A stretch of 64,000 bases of DNA, taken from an uncultured Paracoccaceae bacterium (lineage in GTDB: Bacteria; Pseudomonadota; Alphaproteobacteria; Rhodobacterales; Rhodobacteraceae). Positions 8,882 to 17,307 of the stretch are shown here, piece after piece (position 1 is the first letter of the stretch; each line of letters starts with the position of its first letter). A program made the position numbers and the translations under genes. The notes under the pieces were generated by a model. That model ran no database searches and was not told the origin of the DNA. It worked only from the letters and a program-made list of their open reading frames with translations. The DNA lies in NCBI GenBank assembly GCA_934500835.1, contig CAKSTR010000003.1, positions 186,001 through 250,000 of the forward strand. The letters are read 5' to 3'.

Positions 8882-9064
8882 TTGGTGCTGCCAGGTGTTG
8901 TTTTGTCTGCTGTGGCGTGTGGGTCGCTTGGCGCGGCCATTTCGGTGCTTTCCGGGCACCCTCCTGCGATTACCCTGCTGATCTACAGCGCCACAGGTTG
9001 TTGTGGCGTGCTGGCCTTCCTTTTGCAGGTGCTTGGCGCTGCGGAACGGGCCGGCGGCTCCTGA
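8882..9064 (+). CDS. Small two-helix membrane protein (hypothetical)
   Basis: 60 residues from a TTG start with a strong GGGAGG site at 8869-8874, 7 bases upstream. Two hydrophobic stretches fill most of it: PGVVLSAVACGSLGAAISVL and ITLLIYSATGCCGVLAFLLQ. An in-frame start at 8783 exists but lacks such a site and would add a non-hydrophobic, protein-unlike head. I do not recognise the family. It lies between rfbA and the priming sugar transferase, so an accessory role in polysaccharide assembly is possible but unproven. Confidence 0.5.
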   Translation: MVLPGVVLSAVACGSLGAAISVLSGHPPAITLLIYSATGCCGVLAFLLQVLGAAERAGGS

Positions 9065-9468
9065 TTGTTTCGCCATAGGCGACAATTGGTGCCATGGCAG
9101 TCGCGGGCGCAGAACTGACCCGCCCTGGAAGGCGGCGGTTCTCTGCCGCGAATCAGTCTGACAATCAGGAAGACGAGCGGAAACCCAATTTTCAACCTTG
9201 AATAGAATTGGCCGCGATCGATTAACCATTGCGACCGAATTTGGGCATTTCATGCCGAAGAACGTGACGACATTGTGGTGATCTTGCGACCTGACCCATG
9301 GTCAAGACCCGGATGCACCGGATAAAGTTGGCCTTGGGGGCGTTCTATCCGAGAGCATGTCATGTGCTGCCAAGAGCGCAAGAAGTCTGAAAAATCCCGG
9401 CCCGGTTTTGCCGGCCGCTGCGGTCTGTCGACTGCGGGGACGATCGCATTGTCTGCAGGCTGCTGACA
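9065..9468 (+). other. 404-bp intergenic region upstream of the sugar transferase
   Basis: This spacer is richer in A+T than its surroundings, especially 9170-9260. No open frame with a ribosome site or protein-like composition is seen. It must hold the promoter of the sugar transferase at 9469, but no clear -35/-10 pair stands out. Confidence 0.5.
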
Positions 9469-10185
9469 ATGACGATGAGTTTCCCCGAGTTCCACGCCCG
9501 CCCTGTCACGCCCATGGCCGTGACCGATCCGGATGCCGTTTCGGCGCCCGTCCGCGGTCGCGCAGCCCCGCGCCGCCGGCAGATCTACCGCGATGGTGTC
9601 AAACGGCTGCTCGACATTGCGGCCATCGTTGCCGCGGCGCCCGTGGTGTTGCCGATGGTTGCCGCAATGGCCATCATGGTGGCCCGGGACGGTGGAAGTC
9701 CCTTCTACAGCCAGGTCCGCGTCGGCAAGGGCGGCAAGCCGTTCCGCATGTGGAAGCTGCGCAGCATGGTCAATGACGCGGATGACCGGATGGAGGCCTA
9801 TCTGGCCGAAAACCCCGCCGCCCGCGCCGAATGGGACAGCACCCAGAAGCTGAAGAACGATCCGCGCATCACGCCCACGGGCCAGTTCCTGCGCAAGTCC
9901 AGCCTGGACGAGCTTCCGCAGCTGTGGAACGTGCTGAAGGGCGACATGAGCCTTGTGGGTCCGCGCCCGATGATGCTGAACCAGCAGTCGCTTTACCCCG
10001 GCGAGGCCTATTATCGCCTGCGGCCGGGCATCACCGGCTATTGGCAGACCGCAGGCCGCAACAAGACCACCTTCGAGGCCCGCGCCGATTTCGACGCGGC
10101 CTATGAGACCGACCTGACCCTGATGGCCGATCTGCGCATCCTGGCAAGGACGGTCGGCGTGGTGCTGAAGGGCACCGGCTACTGA
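9469..10185 (+). CDS. Undecaprenyl-phosphate sugar-phosphate transferase (ExoY/PssA type)
   Basis: 238 residues of the bacterial sugar transferase family (PF02397): it moves a hexose-1-phosphate from a UDP-sugar to undecaprenyl phosphate and so primes exopolysaccharide synthesis. One N-terminal membrane segment (about 45-68, [20 protein letters not shown]), then [28 protein letters not shown] with PRPM, and [10 protein letters not shown]: all conserved family blocks. The short form with a single N-terminal helix, lacking the CoA-binding region of WcaJ, is ExoY/PssA-like. It stands alone with its own leader and is closed by a hairpin shared with the convergent Wzz gene. A second ATG lies 6 bases downstream of the first. 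Confidence 0.93.
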   Translation: MTMSFPEFHARPVTPMAVTDPDAVSAPVRGRAAPRRRQIYRDGVKRLLDIAAIVAAAPVVLPMVAAMAIMVARDGGSPFYSQVRVGKGGKPFRMWKLRSMVNDADDRMEAYLAENPAARAEWDSTQKLKNDPRITPTGQFLRKSSLDELPQLWNVLKGDMSLVGPRPMMLNQQSLYPGEAYYRLRPGITGYWQTAGRNKTTFEARADFDAAYETDLTLMADLRILARTVGVVLKGTGY

Positions 10186-10205
10186 TTGCCTGCGCGGCAA
10201 TGCAA

Positions 10206-10230
10206 AAGGCCCGCCAATGGCGGGCCTTCT
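10206..10230. terminator. Bidirectional intrinsic terminator
   Basis: A perfect 10-bp stem AAGGCCCGCC / GGCGGGCCTT with a three-base AAT loop (10206-10228), with AAAA on one side and a short T-rich stretch on the other. It sits between two convergent genes (ends at 10185 and 10253), so it can serve both strands. Confidence 0.8.
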
Positions 10231-10252
10231 GTCATTCCGGGTGACGGGGTTC

Positions 10253-11572
10253 CTAGCTGACCGCCGCAGTCACGAACAGAACCAGCGTCAGGGCCGAGCA
10301 GATCAGGACTACGCGCGGCAGGGCCATGACCTTCTGCCGCATCTCGCCCATGCGCGGACCACCCCCGCCGCGGCGCTTGCGGTCCGGCAGGTCCAGCTCG
10401 GGGATCGCCACGATCGGGCGCACGCCCAGTTGCCGCTCCATCTGGGTCGAGGTGCGGATGACCGGCTTCATCAGGTCCAGCAGGAAGGCCAGCGCCAGGC
10501 CGGCCAGAAGGCTGGCGACGGCCCCGGCGACGAACAGCTTCTTGCCGCCGGACCCGACCGCATGTTCCGGCGTCAGCGCCCGGTCAAGAAGGGCGAACCG
10601 CTGGCCCTGTTGCCGCTCGGCCAGCTTCGATGCGGTCTCGGCCTCGGTCAGGCGGGCGGTGACCACGCTCAGGCTGTCCTGCAACTGGTCAAGCTGGCGC
10701 TGATAGCCGGCCAGCGCCCGCTCCACCTCGGGCTGGCTCGCAAGCGCGGCGGTCAGCTCTGTCTTGCGCGAGGAAAGTGCGGCCTTCTGCTCGGTCAGAA
10801 CCGCGATCTGGCCATCCAGATCCTGCAGCCGCCGCTGTTCGGTGGCGCGCAGGTTGCCCTTGGTGGACAGCTGGCGCTGCTCTTCCATCAGGGCGACAAG
10901 GCTCTGGTCCAGTTGGCGCATGTCATCCTCGACGGCCACCAACTCGTCCCGGCGGGCCTCGGTCATGGACGAGACATCATGCGTGTTCTTGTACGCGGCG
11001 ACCTCGGCCTCGACCGACGATATCTGGTCCGAGATGCGGCGCTCTTCCTCGCGGTAGAAGGCAAGCGTGTCACGGGCCTCGTCCAGCTTGTTGGAAGAGG
11101 ACATGTCCAGCACGCTCTGCGCGAAATCATTCGCGATCCGCGCGGCAAGATCGGCATTGCCATCGCTGGCCTTGATGATGATGGCCGAAAGCTGGGCCAC
11201 GCCGCCGTAGGGGTTGTTGCCGACGGCGGCGATCCCCTCGAACGAGATGTTCTTGCGCAGAAGCGCCGCCCGCTCATCCGCGGAAAGCGCCGGCAGATCG
11301 GCGTAAAGCCCGTGGCGGCTGATCACCGCCAGCAGGTTTTCGCGCGTGGTCAGTCGCTGCTCGATCGATTGCAGCAGTTGGGCTGATCCGGGGCTGGTCT
11401 GATCGGTTGTCACGCCCTGCACTTCGATCACGGCGAAAGCCTCGAAGCTGTCGGGCCGCGATTTGGCGATTACGGCGGAAACGGCAGCGCCTGCGATGGC
11501 GATGGCGATGATCAGCCAAAGGCGCCGGCGCAGGAAATCAAGAAAATCCTCAAGGTTCTGGATCTGACCCAT
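10253..11572 (-). CDS. Wzz/GumC-type polysaccharide chain-length (co-polymerase) protein
   Basis: 439 residues. N-terminal membrane helix at about 17-36 (RRRLWLIIAIAIAGAAVSAV), a long periplasmic part rich in coiled coil (about 150-330, e.g. RRLQDLDGQIAVLTEQKAAL), a second helix at about 343-362 (VAGAVASLLAGLALAFLLDL) and a third at the C-terminus (about 418-437). The N-terminal Wzz domain and coiled coil place it among PCP2-type co-polymerases that set chain length and work with a tyrosine kinase. Here the kinase is a separate gene just upstream (3 bases between them). The extra C-terminal helix after a basic patch (PDRKRRGGGG) is seen in this subgroup. Confidence 0.85.
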   Translation of the reverse strand: MGQIQNLEDFLDFLRRRLWLIIAIAIAGAAVSAVIAKSRPDSFEAFAVIEVQGVTTDQTSPGSAQLLQSIEQRLTTRENLLAVISRHGLYADLPALSADERAALLRKNISFEGIAAVGNNPYGGVAQLSAIIIKASDGNADLAARIANDFAQSVLDMSSSNKLDEARDTLAFYREEERRISDQISSVEAEVAAYKNTHDVSSMTEARRDELVAVEDDMRQLDQSLVALMEEQRQLSTKGNLRATEQRRLQDLDGQIAVLTEQKAALSSRKTELTAALASQPEVERALAGYQRQLDQLQDSLSVVTARLTEAETASKLAERQQGQRFALLDRALTPEHAVGSGGKKLFVAGAVASLLAGLALAFLLDLMKPVIRTSTQMERQLGVRPIVAIPELDLPDRKRRGGGGPRMGEMRQKVMALPRVVLICSALTLVLFVTAAVS

Positions 11573-11575
11573 GGC

Positions 11576-12463
11576 TCAGCCCCGGCGGCCATAGGCATAG
11601 CGGTCCGTCGTGCGGTCCTGGGCGCGGTTCAGCACCGTGCCAAGGATCGGCAACCGGCCGTCGAACAGCCGCTCGCAGGCGCGCACGTCCTCGGGCGAGG
11701 TCCGGGTGCCGTCCACCACCAGAAGCACGGCATCCACCTGCGAGGCAAGCGACAGCACGTCATCGGCGCCAAGCGCCGGCGGGGTGTCGATCAGCACGAC
11801 ATCGGGCTGCAGCAGTTCGCGCACGGTCGACAGCGCATTGGGAAATTCGGGGTCCTGCAGCAGTTCCGACGGATGGGGTGCCGCGGCCCCGTTCAATGCC
11901 AGCGCCAGATTGCGGCCGATCCGGCGGAACTGGCCTTCCAGCGGCTGTTCGCCCATCAGGAATTCGATCAGCGGCTGCGCATCGGCGACGCCGAACAGCC
12001 CGGCCAACTGGGGATCGCGCAACTCAAGGTCCATCAGCACGGTCCGGCACGAGGGAAGCCGCGCCAGCGACAGCGCAAGATTGGCGGCAACGAAGGACTT
12101 GCCACAACCATGCGTGGGCGAGGTCACGGCAATCCGGGTCCAGCATTCCTTCGACAGCGCCTGCAGCACGCGGGTGCGCAGCATGTCGAAGGTCCGCGTC
12201 ACCGGGTTATGTCCCGAGTCCGCGAACAGACCGTTTCTTTCCCAATCCGTCGGCGAGGTCGATATTTCGGTGATCGATTCCCAGACCCGGGCGGGATTGA
12301 AAGGCACGAGTGCGGTGGGGGCCAGAAAGATCTCGCGCCCGGTGCGCTGGTCCAGCGTGACATTGCCGGGCGCGACGGACCGGCCCGGGCGAAAGACCGA
12401 GACCTGCGCCGGCCTTGGGCCAGAGCCGGGCTTCGACCCGCCGCCTGCGTCTTCCTTGGACAT
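11576..12463 (-). CDS. CpsD/CapB-family tyrosine-kinase-like ATPase
   Basis: 295 residues; P-loop ATPase of the bacterial tyrosine kinase type that pairs with the Wzz-like protein to control polymer length and export. Walker A TSPTHGCGKSF (about residue 119), Walker A' VLMDLELRDPQ, Walker B VVLIDTPPALGADD. The C-terminus DRYAYGRRG has only two Tyr, not the dense cluster of Wzc/CapB, so autophosphorylation capacity may be reduced. The start at MSKEDAGG gives a disordered, Gly/Pro-rich N-terminal tail; in-frame ATGs at 12508 and 12526 exist. It forms a two-gene operon with the Wzz-like gene. Confidence 0.8.
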   Translation of the reverse strand: MSKEDAGGGSKPGSGPRPAQVSVFRPGRSVAPGNVTLDQRTGREIFLAPTALVPFNPARVWESITEISTSPTDWERNGLFADSGHNPVTRTFDMLRTRVLQALSKECWTRIAVTSPTHGCGKSFVAANLALSLARLPSCRTVLMDLELRDPQLAGLFGVADAQPLIEFLMGEQPLEGQFRRIGRNLALALNGAAAPHPSELLQDPEFPNALSTVRELLQPDVVLIDTPPALGADDVLSLASQVDAVLLVVDGTRTSPEDVRACERLFDGRLPILGTVLNRAQDRTTDRYAYGRRG

Positions 12464-12817
12464 CAAGATGTGCCCTTCATAGGCCCTTTGGCCCGGCTCC
12501 GGGCCCATGATATAGTGTCTGACCATCGCGCCAGAGGGCCTTTTCTGCAGGGGCCGATCCCATCGGGAGGGCCTTCGGTTTCACATGACCGCCTTGCAGC
12601 GGAACGAAGCCGGACCTTCCCTTGGGCCAAGCCCGGCCCTGCCTTCGCAGCACCGGTCGATCCCTGTCCGGGCCCCCGCCCAGATGTGGCAGCGATAGCA
12701 GATCGGCGAAGGAAAAGGAAGCCCGGCCGGGGGCTTGGCCCTGCCCCGGCCCCGGCTCCACGATGCCCAGGGTGTGCCCAGTGGCAATCGGCGTGCCCTT
12801 TTCCTATGGTTCGCGCC
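12464..12817. other. 354-bp divergent intergenic region
   Basis: This spacer separates the kinase-Wzz operon (minus) from a GT2 gene (plus) and must hold promoters for both. Long open frames cross it but have no ribosome sites and low-complexity Arg/Pro/Gly composition. AGATGTGGCA at 12682-12691 is identical to a 10-mer in the PKS leader (17148-17157). No other element is clear. Confidence 0.45.
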
Positions 12818-13798
12818 ATGAGTCCCCCCTCGCCCCATTTGCCACCGATTGATGCCGTTGTGATCGGGCGGAATGAGGGCGCGCGTCTGGTCGCCTGTCT
12901 CGGGGCCTTGCAGGGGCAGGTGCGGCGGGTGGTCTATGTGGACAGCGGATCGACCGACGGGTCCGTCGCGGCGGCGCAAGGGGCGGGGGCCGAGGTGGTG
13001 GCGCTGGACATGACCCGCCCCTTCACGGCCGCCCGCGCCCGGAACGCCGGGCTTGCGCGGCTGGACGGCGACGGCTTCGTGCAGCTTCTGGACGGCGATT
13101 GCCAGATGCAGCCCGGCTGGATCGGCGACGCGCTGCGGGCCTTTGCCGAACATCCGCGTGCCGTGGTCGTCTGCGGACGCCGGCGAGAGCGCCATCCCGA
13201 AGCCTCGGTCTGGAACCGGCTTTGCGACCGGGAATGGAACACGCCGGTGGGGCAGGCGGCGGCCTGCGGCGGCGATGCTCTGATGCGGCTGCCGGCGCTG
13301 CGCGCCGTCGGCGGCTACCGCGAGGATCTGATCGCAGGCGAGGAGCCGGAGCTTTGCCTGCGCCTGCGCCGGGCGGGGGGCGAGGTCTGGCGGATCGGTG
13401 CCGAGATGACGTTGCACGACGCGGCGATGACCCGGTTCCCGCAATGGTGGCGGCGCACGATGCGGGCCGGTCACGCTTTCGCCGAAGGGGCTGCGCTGCA
13501 TGGTCAGGGGCGGGAACGGCATTGGGTGGCCGAGACCAGACGCGCGCTTGTCTGGGGTCTTGGCGTGCCGCTTGCGGCGGCGATTGCAGGCTTGCTGCAC
13601 CCGCTGGGCTGGCTGATCCTGCTGGCCTGGCCGCTGCAGGCGGCGCGGCTGGCCCTGCGCTGGCGCGCCGAAGGCAGGGCCGGGGCCGAGGCTGCGGTCT
13701 TCACCACAATCGGCAAACTGCCCGAGGCGCTTGGCGTGCTTGGCTATTGGTGGGGCAGGCTGATGGGCCGCCGGCGCGGGTTGATCGAATACAAGTAG
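12818..13798 (+). CDS. GT2-family glycosyltransferase with C-terminal membrane segment
   Basis: 326 residues. The GT-A core starts at once: DAVVIGRNEGARL, VYVDSGSTDGS (nucleotide-binding loop), LLDGDCQMQPGW (DxD-like metal site), then a GEEPELCLRLRRAG segment holding the ED-type catalytic base region. About 100 residues from the end lies a hydrophobic patch (VPLAAAIAGLLHPLGWLILL), so it is probably membrane-attached. I start at ATG 12818; ATG 12806 is possible, and the upstream open frame is not protein-like. The gene converges with the WecG-type gene, 37 bases apart. Sugar specificity is not readable. Confidence 0.8.
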   Translation: MSPPSPHLPPIDAVVIGRNEGARLVACLGALQGQVRRVVYVDSGSTDGSVAAAQGAGAEVVALDMTRPFTAARARNAGLARLDGDGFVQLLDGDCQMQPGWIGDALRAFAEHPRAVVVCGRRRERHPEASVWNRLCDREWNTPVGQAAACGGDALMRLPALRAVGGYREDLIAGEEPELCLRLRRAGGEVWRIGAEMTLHDAAMTRFPQWWRRTMRAGHAFAEGAALHGQGRERHWVAETRRALVWGLGVPLAAAIAGLLHPLGWLILLAWPLQAARLALRWRAEGRAGAEAAVFTTIGKLPEALGVLGYWWGRLMGRRRGLIEYK

Positions 13799-13835
13799 CG
13801 GTCGTCGTCAGGGCCCGCCGGCGAAGGGCTGGCCG

Positions 13836-14591
13836 TCAGCCGCCCGACCGCAACCGCAGCGCCTGCACCGCCTGCCCCGGCAGAATCGCCGCGCAGGCCG
13901 CGTAGCGCGGCACCAGCCGGCGGGGCGAGGACAGCGCGCGCCACAGCCACTCCATCGCGATGGCACGCACCCATTCCGGCGCGCGGGTCTGGGTGCCGGC
14001 CACGAAATCCACCCCGGCACCGACCGAGGCAAATCCGACCGAGGGCGCCACTTTCCGGCCCAGGGCTGCCAGACGTTCCTGCTTCGGGGCGCCAAGGGCG
14101 ATCAGGCACAGGCCGGGGCCAAGGACCTGCAGCTGCGCCAGCATCTCCTGCGCGGCCGGGCCTTCGGGATCGAAGCCCATCGGCGGTGCGATCAGCAGTC
14201 CGGCCTGCAGGCCGGGAACCAGGGTCTGAAACTGCTCCATCGCGCCCTGCAGCGCGGTTTCGGTCGATCCCAGCAGCGACAGCGGCCGCCCCGCCGCCGC
14301 TGCCGCCCGCACCAGAGGCAGCACAAGGTCCGAACCGGGCACCAGCTGCACCGGCCGCCGCGCCAACTGCGACAGCCAGACGATCGGATTGCCATCCGCC
14401 ACCACGAAGTCCTGCGCCGCATAGGCCGCAAGGAAGCTGCGGTCCCGCCCGAGCTTCACCAGATGGTCCAGATTGATCGTCGCCAAGGCAAAGCCTTGCC
14501 CTGCCCGCAGGCGCGTGCCGACATCGGCCAGAACGGCCGTTGCATCGGGATGGGTGACGCTGATGTCGGTGGTGCCGAAACGGAACTGCAA
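13836..14591 (-). CDS. WecG/TagA/CpsF-family glycosyltransferase
   Basis: 251 residues of the family that adds N-acetylmannosamine or related sugars to lipid-linked intermediates (WecG, TagA). Family blocks are clear: LATINLDHLVK near residue 34, VVADGNPIVW, LLGSTETALQ, and the GAPKQE motif near residue 171. I choose a TTG start at 14591 because AAGGAG lies 7 bases upstream and the conserved FRFG segment follows; an ATG at 14615 would add 8 residues and overlap that site. Likely cytoplasmic, acting on the exopolysaccharide repeat unit. Confidence 0.85.
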   Translation of the reverse strand: MQFRFGTTDISVTHPDATAVLADVGTRLRAGQGFALATINLDHLVKLGRDRSFLAAYAAQDFVVADGNPIVWLSQLARRPVQLVPGSDLVLPLVRAAAAAGRPLSLLGSTETALQGAMEQFQTLVPGLQAGLLIAPPMGFDPEGPAAQEMLAQLQVLGPGLCLIALGAPKQERLAALGRKVAPSVGFASVGAGVDFVAGTQTRAPEWVRAIAMEWLWRALSSPRRLVPRYAACAAILPGQAVQALRLRSGG

Positions 14592-14726
14592 ACCGGGTCT
14601 CCTTGCCGCCCGCATAGCAGCTTTTGTCCGCCCGGGCGACCGCAGCCGTCCCCCCGTCTGCGGCAACAGAGTGTTTCCGTCCCCCCGCCCCGCGTTCCAT
14701 GCTATCAGCGGCGCAACGCAACACCT

Positions 14727-16142
14727 GTGGACCCGGATTTGGCGAACCCGAACATCATAGCCTATGCGATGTTGCTCATCTGGCCTTTCGTGGCCTGGCA
14801 GCTGTATCGCCGGCTGGACCCGGCCCGGGCGCTGATCTGGACCATCCTTGCGGGCTATCTGATCCTGCCCCCCGTCGCCAAGTTCGACTTTCCCGTCGTG
14901 CCGGATCTCGACAAGGATACGCTGCCCGCCCTGACGGCGCTGGCCCTCAGCGTTTTCATGTTGAAAGACCGCGTCGGCCTTCTGCCCGATGGCCGGATCG
15001 GCAGGGTGCTGATCCTGTTCTTCTTCCTGTCGCCCTTTTTCACCGTCCTGACCAATGGCGATCCGATACCGGCCCGCAACGGCATGATCCTGCCCGGCAT
15101 GCGCATCTATGACAGCGTGGCCGCCGTGGCGAACCATGTGATTTATGCCCTGCCGCTGTTTCTGGGCCGGCGCTATCTGGCCACGCCGCATGCCGCACGG
15201 GCCCTGCTTGCGGCGCTGGTGGCGGGGGGCATCGCCTACTCGCTGCCCTTGCTGATCGAAAGCCGGTTCTCGCCCCAGATGAACAACTGGGTCTACGGCT
15301 TCATGCAGCACGACTTCTTCCAGACCCTCCGGCAGGGCGGCTACCGGCCGATGGTCTTTCTGCCACACGGGCTTTGGGTCGCGATGTTCGTGCTGATGTG
15401 CGTCGCGGCCTCGGCCGTGTTCCTGCGGCTTGGCCCGGCCGAGGCCCGGCCAAAGCAGTTGGCGGTCTTTCTCTGGCTGATGCTGATGCTGGTGGTCTGC
15501 AAATCGGCTGGCGTCCTGGTCTACGGCCTTGTCATGCTGCCGCTGATCCTGTTGGCGCCGCGCCGCTGGCAGATCCTTGCCGCCGCGCTGGTGGGGGTGA
15601 TCGTCATGGTCTACCCGGTTCTGCGCGGTGCCCATCTGGTGCCGCTGGACGCCATCCTTGACTATGCCCGCAGCCTGTCGGCCGACCGTGCCTGGTCGCT
15701 GCAGTTCCGCTTCGAGAACGAGGAGGTCCTGCTTTCGCGGGCCGAGGAACGCCCGTTGTTCGGCTGGGGCGGCTATGCCCGCAACTTCACCCACAATCCC
15801 ATCAACGGCCAGATCCTGAACATCGCCGACGGTGCATGGATCATCCAGATCGGCACCTATGGCTGGCTAGGCTATCTGGCCGAATTCGGTCTGCTGTGCC
15901 TGCCGCTCTGGCTTCTGGGCCGCGAGGCCTTGGCGCAACGCTCCGCGGCCTTCACGCCCGAGGTTGCCGGGCTTGCGCTGATCTTCGCCTTCAACATGCT
16001 GGATCTTTTGCCGAACGGCACGCTGGTTCCGCTCAGCTGGCTGATTGCCGGCGCGCTCCTGGGCCATGCAGAGGCCATGCGCGCGGCCCGCATGGCCGCG
16101 CAGCCCGGGTTCGCGCCATTGCGGACAGTGATCCGGGGATGA
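14727..16142 (+). CDS. Wzy/O-antigen ligase-like polytopic membrane protein
   Basis: 471 residues with ten or more hydrophobic segments from residue 10 on. The large periplasmic-type loop in the C-terminal half includes RAEERPLFGWGGYARNF, which matches the pattern 'RPLxGxG' of Wzy/WaaL-type proteins, and a final group of helices. It would polymerise or transfer the lipid-linked glycan in the periplasm and is the only Wzy candidate in this window. The start is uncertain: GTG 14727 gives a short hydrophilic N-terminus; the first ATG in frame is about 14 residues further in. Its stop overlaps the ATG of the next gene. Confidence 0.7.
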   Translation: MDPDLANPNIIAYAMLLIWPFVAWQLYRRLDPARALIWTILAGYLILPPVAKFDFPVVPDLDKDTLPALTALALSVFMLKDRVGLLPDGRIGRVLILFFFLSPFFTVLTNGDPIPARNGMILPGMRIYDSVAAVANHVIYALPLFLGRRYLATPHAARALLAALVAGGIAYSLPLLIESRFSPQMNNWVYGFMQHDFFQTLRQGGYRPMVFLPHGLWVAMFVLMCVAASAVFLRLGPAEARPKQLAVFLWLMLMLVVCKSAGVLVYGLVMLPLILLAPRRWQILAAALVGVIVMVYPVLRGAHLVPLDAILDYARSLSADRAWSLQFRFENEEVLLSRAEERPLFGWGGYARNFTHNPINGQILNIADGAWIIQIGTYGWLGYLAEFGLLCLPLWLLGREALAQRSAAFTPEVAGLALIFAFNMLDLLPNGTLVPLSWLIAGALLGHAEAMRAARMAAQPGFAPLRTVIRG

Positions 16143-17101
16143 GGGTGGACCTTGGCATCTTCGCCCATGACGAAGCCGCAGGCATCGTGGCGATGGTCGG
16201 GGGCGTGCTGGCGCAGACGGTGCCCGAAGGTGTCGATCTGCGCATCCTCGTGCTGGCCAACGGCTGCCATGACGACACCGCCGCGCGCGCCCGCGTGGCC
16301 GGGGCCGAGGTCGCCGACCTGCCCGAAGGCGGCAAAAGCCGGACCTGGAACCGCTTTGTCCACGACCTGTCGCGCCCCGATGCCGATCTGCTGATCTTTG
16401 CCGATGCCGACATCTCCCTGCCGGAGCCGGACGCGCTGTCGCGGCTGATCACCGGCTTGCAGCGGCGGCCGGGGCTTTGGGTGCTGAACAGCCAGCCGGT
16501 GAAGGACACCGCCCTGCGCGGCCCCAGCACGCTGGTCGAGAGGCTGGCCCTGAAAGCCTCGGGCGGGCTTGACGACTGGAGGACGGCGATCTGCGGTCAG
16601 CTTTACGCCATGCCCGCCACCCGGGCGCGGCGCTTTCGCCTGCCCGTCGGACTGCCGGTCGAGGATGGGTATCTGCGTGCCATGGTGCTGACCGACAGCC
16701 TGTCCGCGCCCGAGGATTTCGGCCGCATCGACGGCGCCGAAGGCGTGCGGCATGTCTATGCCTCGGAGACGACACTTGCCGCGCTGATCCGCCATCAGGA
16801 AAGGATCGTCATCGGCTCGGCCATCAATGCCGCGCTATTTGCCCATCTGCGCACCGCCGCCGACCCGGCAGCCGAGACGGCCCGGCTGGCAAGCGACCCC
16901 GCCGCATTGCCGCAGGTGCTGCGCGAAAGCCTGCCGCGCTGGCCCTTCGGCTACATCCCGTTTCACTTCCTTTTCAAACGCCTGTCCCGGGCGCGGCTTT
17001 CTCGCCTGCCAGTTGTATTGATGGGGTTCGGCTTTGACGCCATTGTCTACGTCAGGGCGCAAATCCGAATGATCCGCGGCACGGGGGCGGGCTTCTGGTA
17101 G
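16139..17101 (+). CDS. GT2-family glycosyltransferase
   Basis: 320 residues. DLGIFAHDEAAGI at the N-terminus, LRILVLANGCHDDTA (nucleotide loop), LLIFADADISLPEP (DxD metal site) and a later PVGLPVEDGYLRA segment with the ED-type base. It is coupled by ATGA to the Wzy-like gene and is the last gene before the PKS operon. It probably adds a sugar to the polymer or modifies the product of the neighbouring biosynthetic operon; sequence alone does not decide. Confidence 0.8.
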   Translation: MRVDLGIFAHDEAAGIVAMVGGVLAQTVPEGVDLRILVLANGCHDDTAARARVAGAEVADLPEGGKSRTWNRFVHDLSRPDADLLIFADADISLPEPDALSRLITGLQRRPGLWVLNSQPVKDTALRGPSTLVERLALKASGGLDDWRTAICGQLYAMPATRARRFRLPVGLPVEDGYLRAMVLTDSLSAPEDFGRIDGAEGVRHVYASETTLAALIRHQERIVIGSAINAALFAHLRTAADPAAETARLASDPAALPQVLRESLPRWPFGYIPFHFLFKRLSRARLSRLPVVLMGFGFDAIVYVRAQIRMIRGTGAGFW

Positions 17102-17139
17102 CCGCCGCTGCCACTTTCCCCCTGCCTTCGCGGCGGTAT

Positions 17140-17158
17140 TGTGGCATAGATGTGGCAT
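17140..17158 (+). promoter_or_regulatory. Tandem TGTGGCAT direct repeat upstream of the PKS
   Basis: TGTGGCAT occurs at 17140-17147 and 17151-17158, an 11-base period that places both copies on one helical face. It lies about 150 bases ahead of the PKS start in the 206-base leader (17102-17307). AGATGTGGCA (17148-17157) recurs at 12682-12691 in another leader of the same locus. A regulator site is a plausible inference. Confidence 0.35.
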
Positions 17159-17307
17159 TGTCCCCCCCTGCGACATGATCCCCGGCAAGGGGCGGGGCGG
17201 GTATCGCCGCCGGTGTTTTTGCGATAGTTTCAAGGCGCTGGCCGGATTGCGGGCTGGCAGGCAAGGCCAGACATCCCATATCCGGACCCGCCGCAAGGAC
17301 CGAAGAG

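Noticed and set aside
12541..12817. N-terminal extensions of the GT2 gene through the spacer
   Set aside because: Arg/Pro/Gly-rich translation unlike protein; conserved GT-A core begins right after ATG 12818.
17140..17175. Sigma54 promoter for the PKS (TGGCAT followed by TGC)
   Set aside because: The distance between the GG and GC elements is wrong for a -24/-12 promoter.
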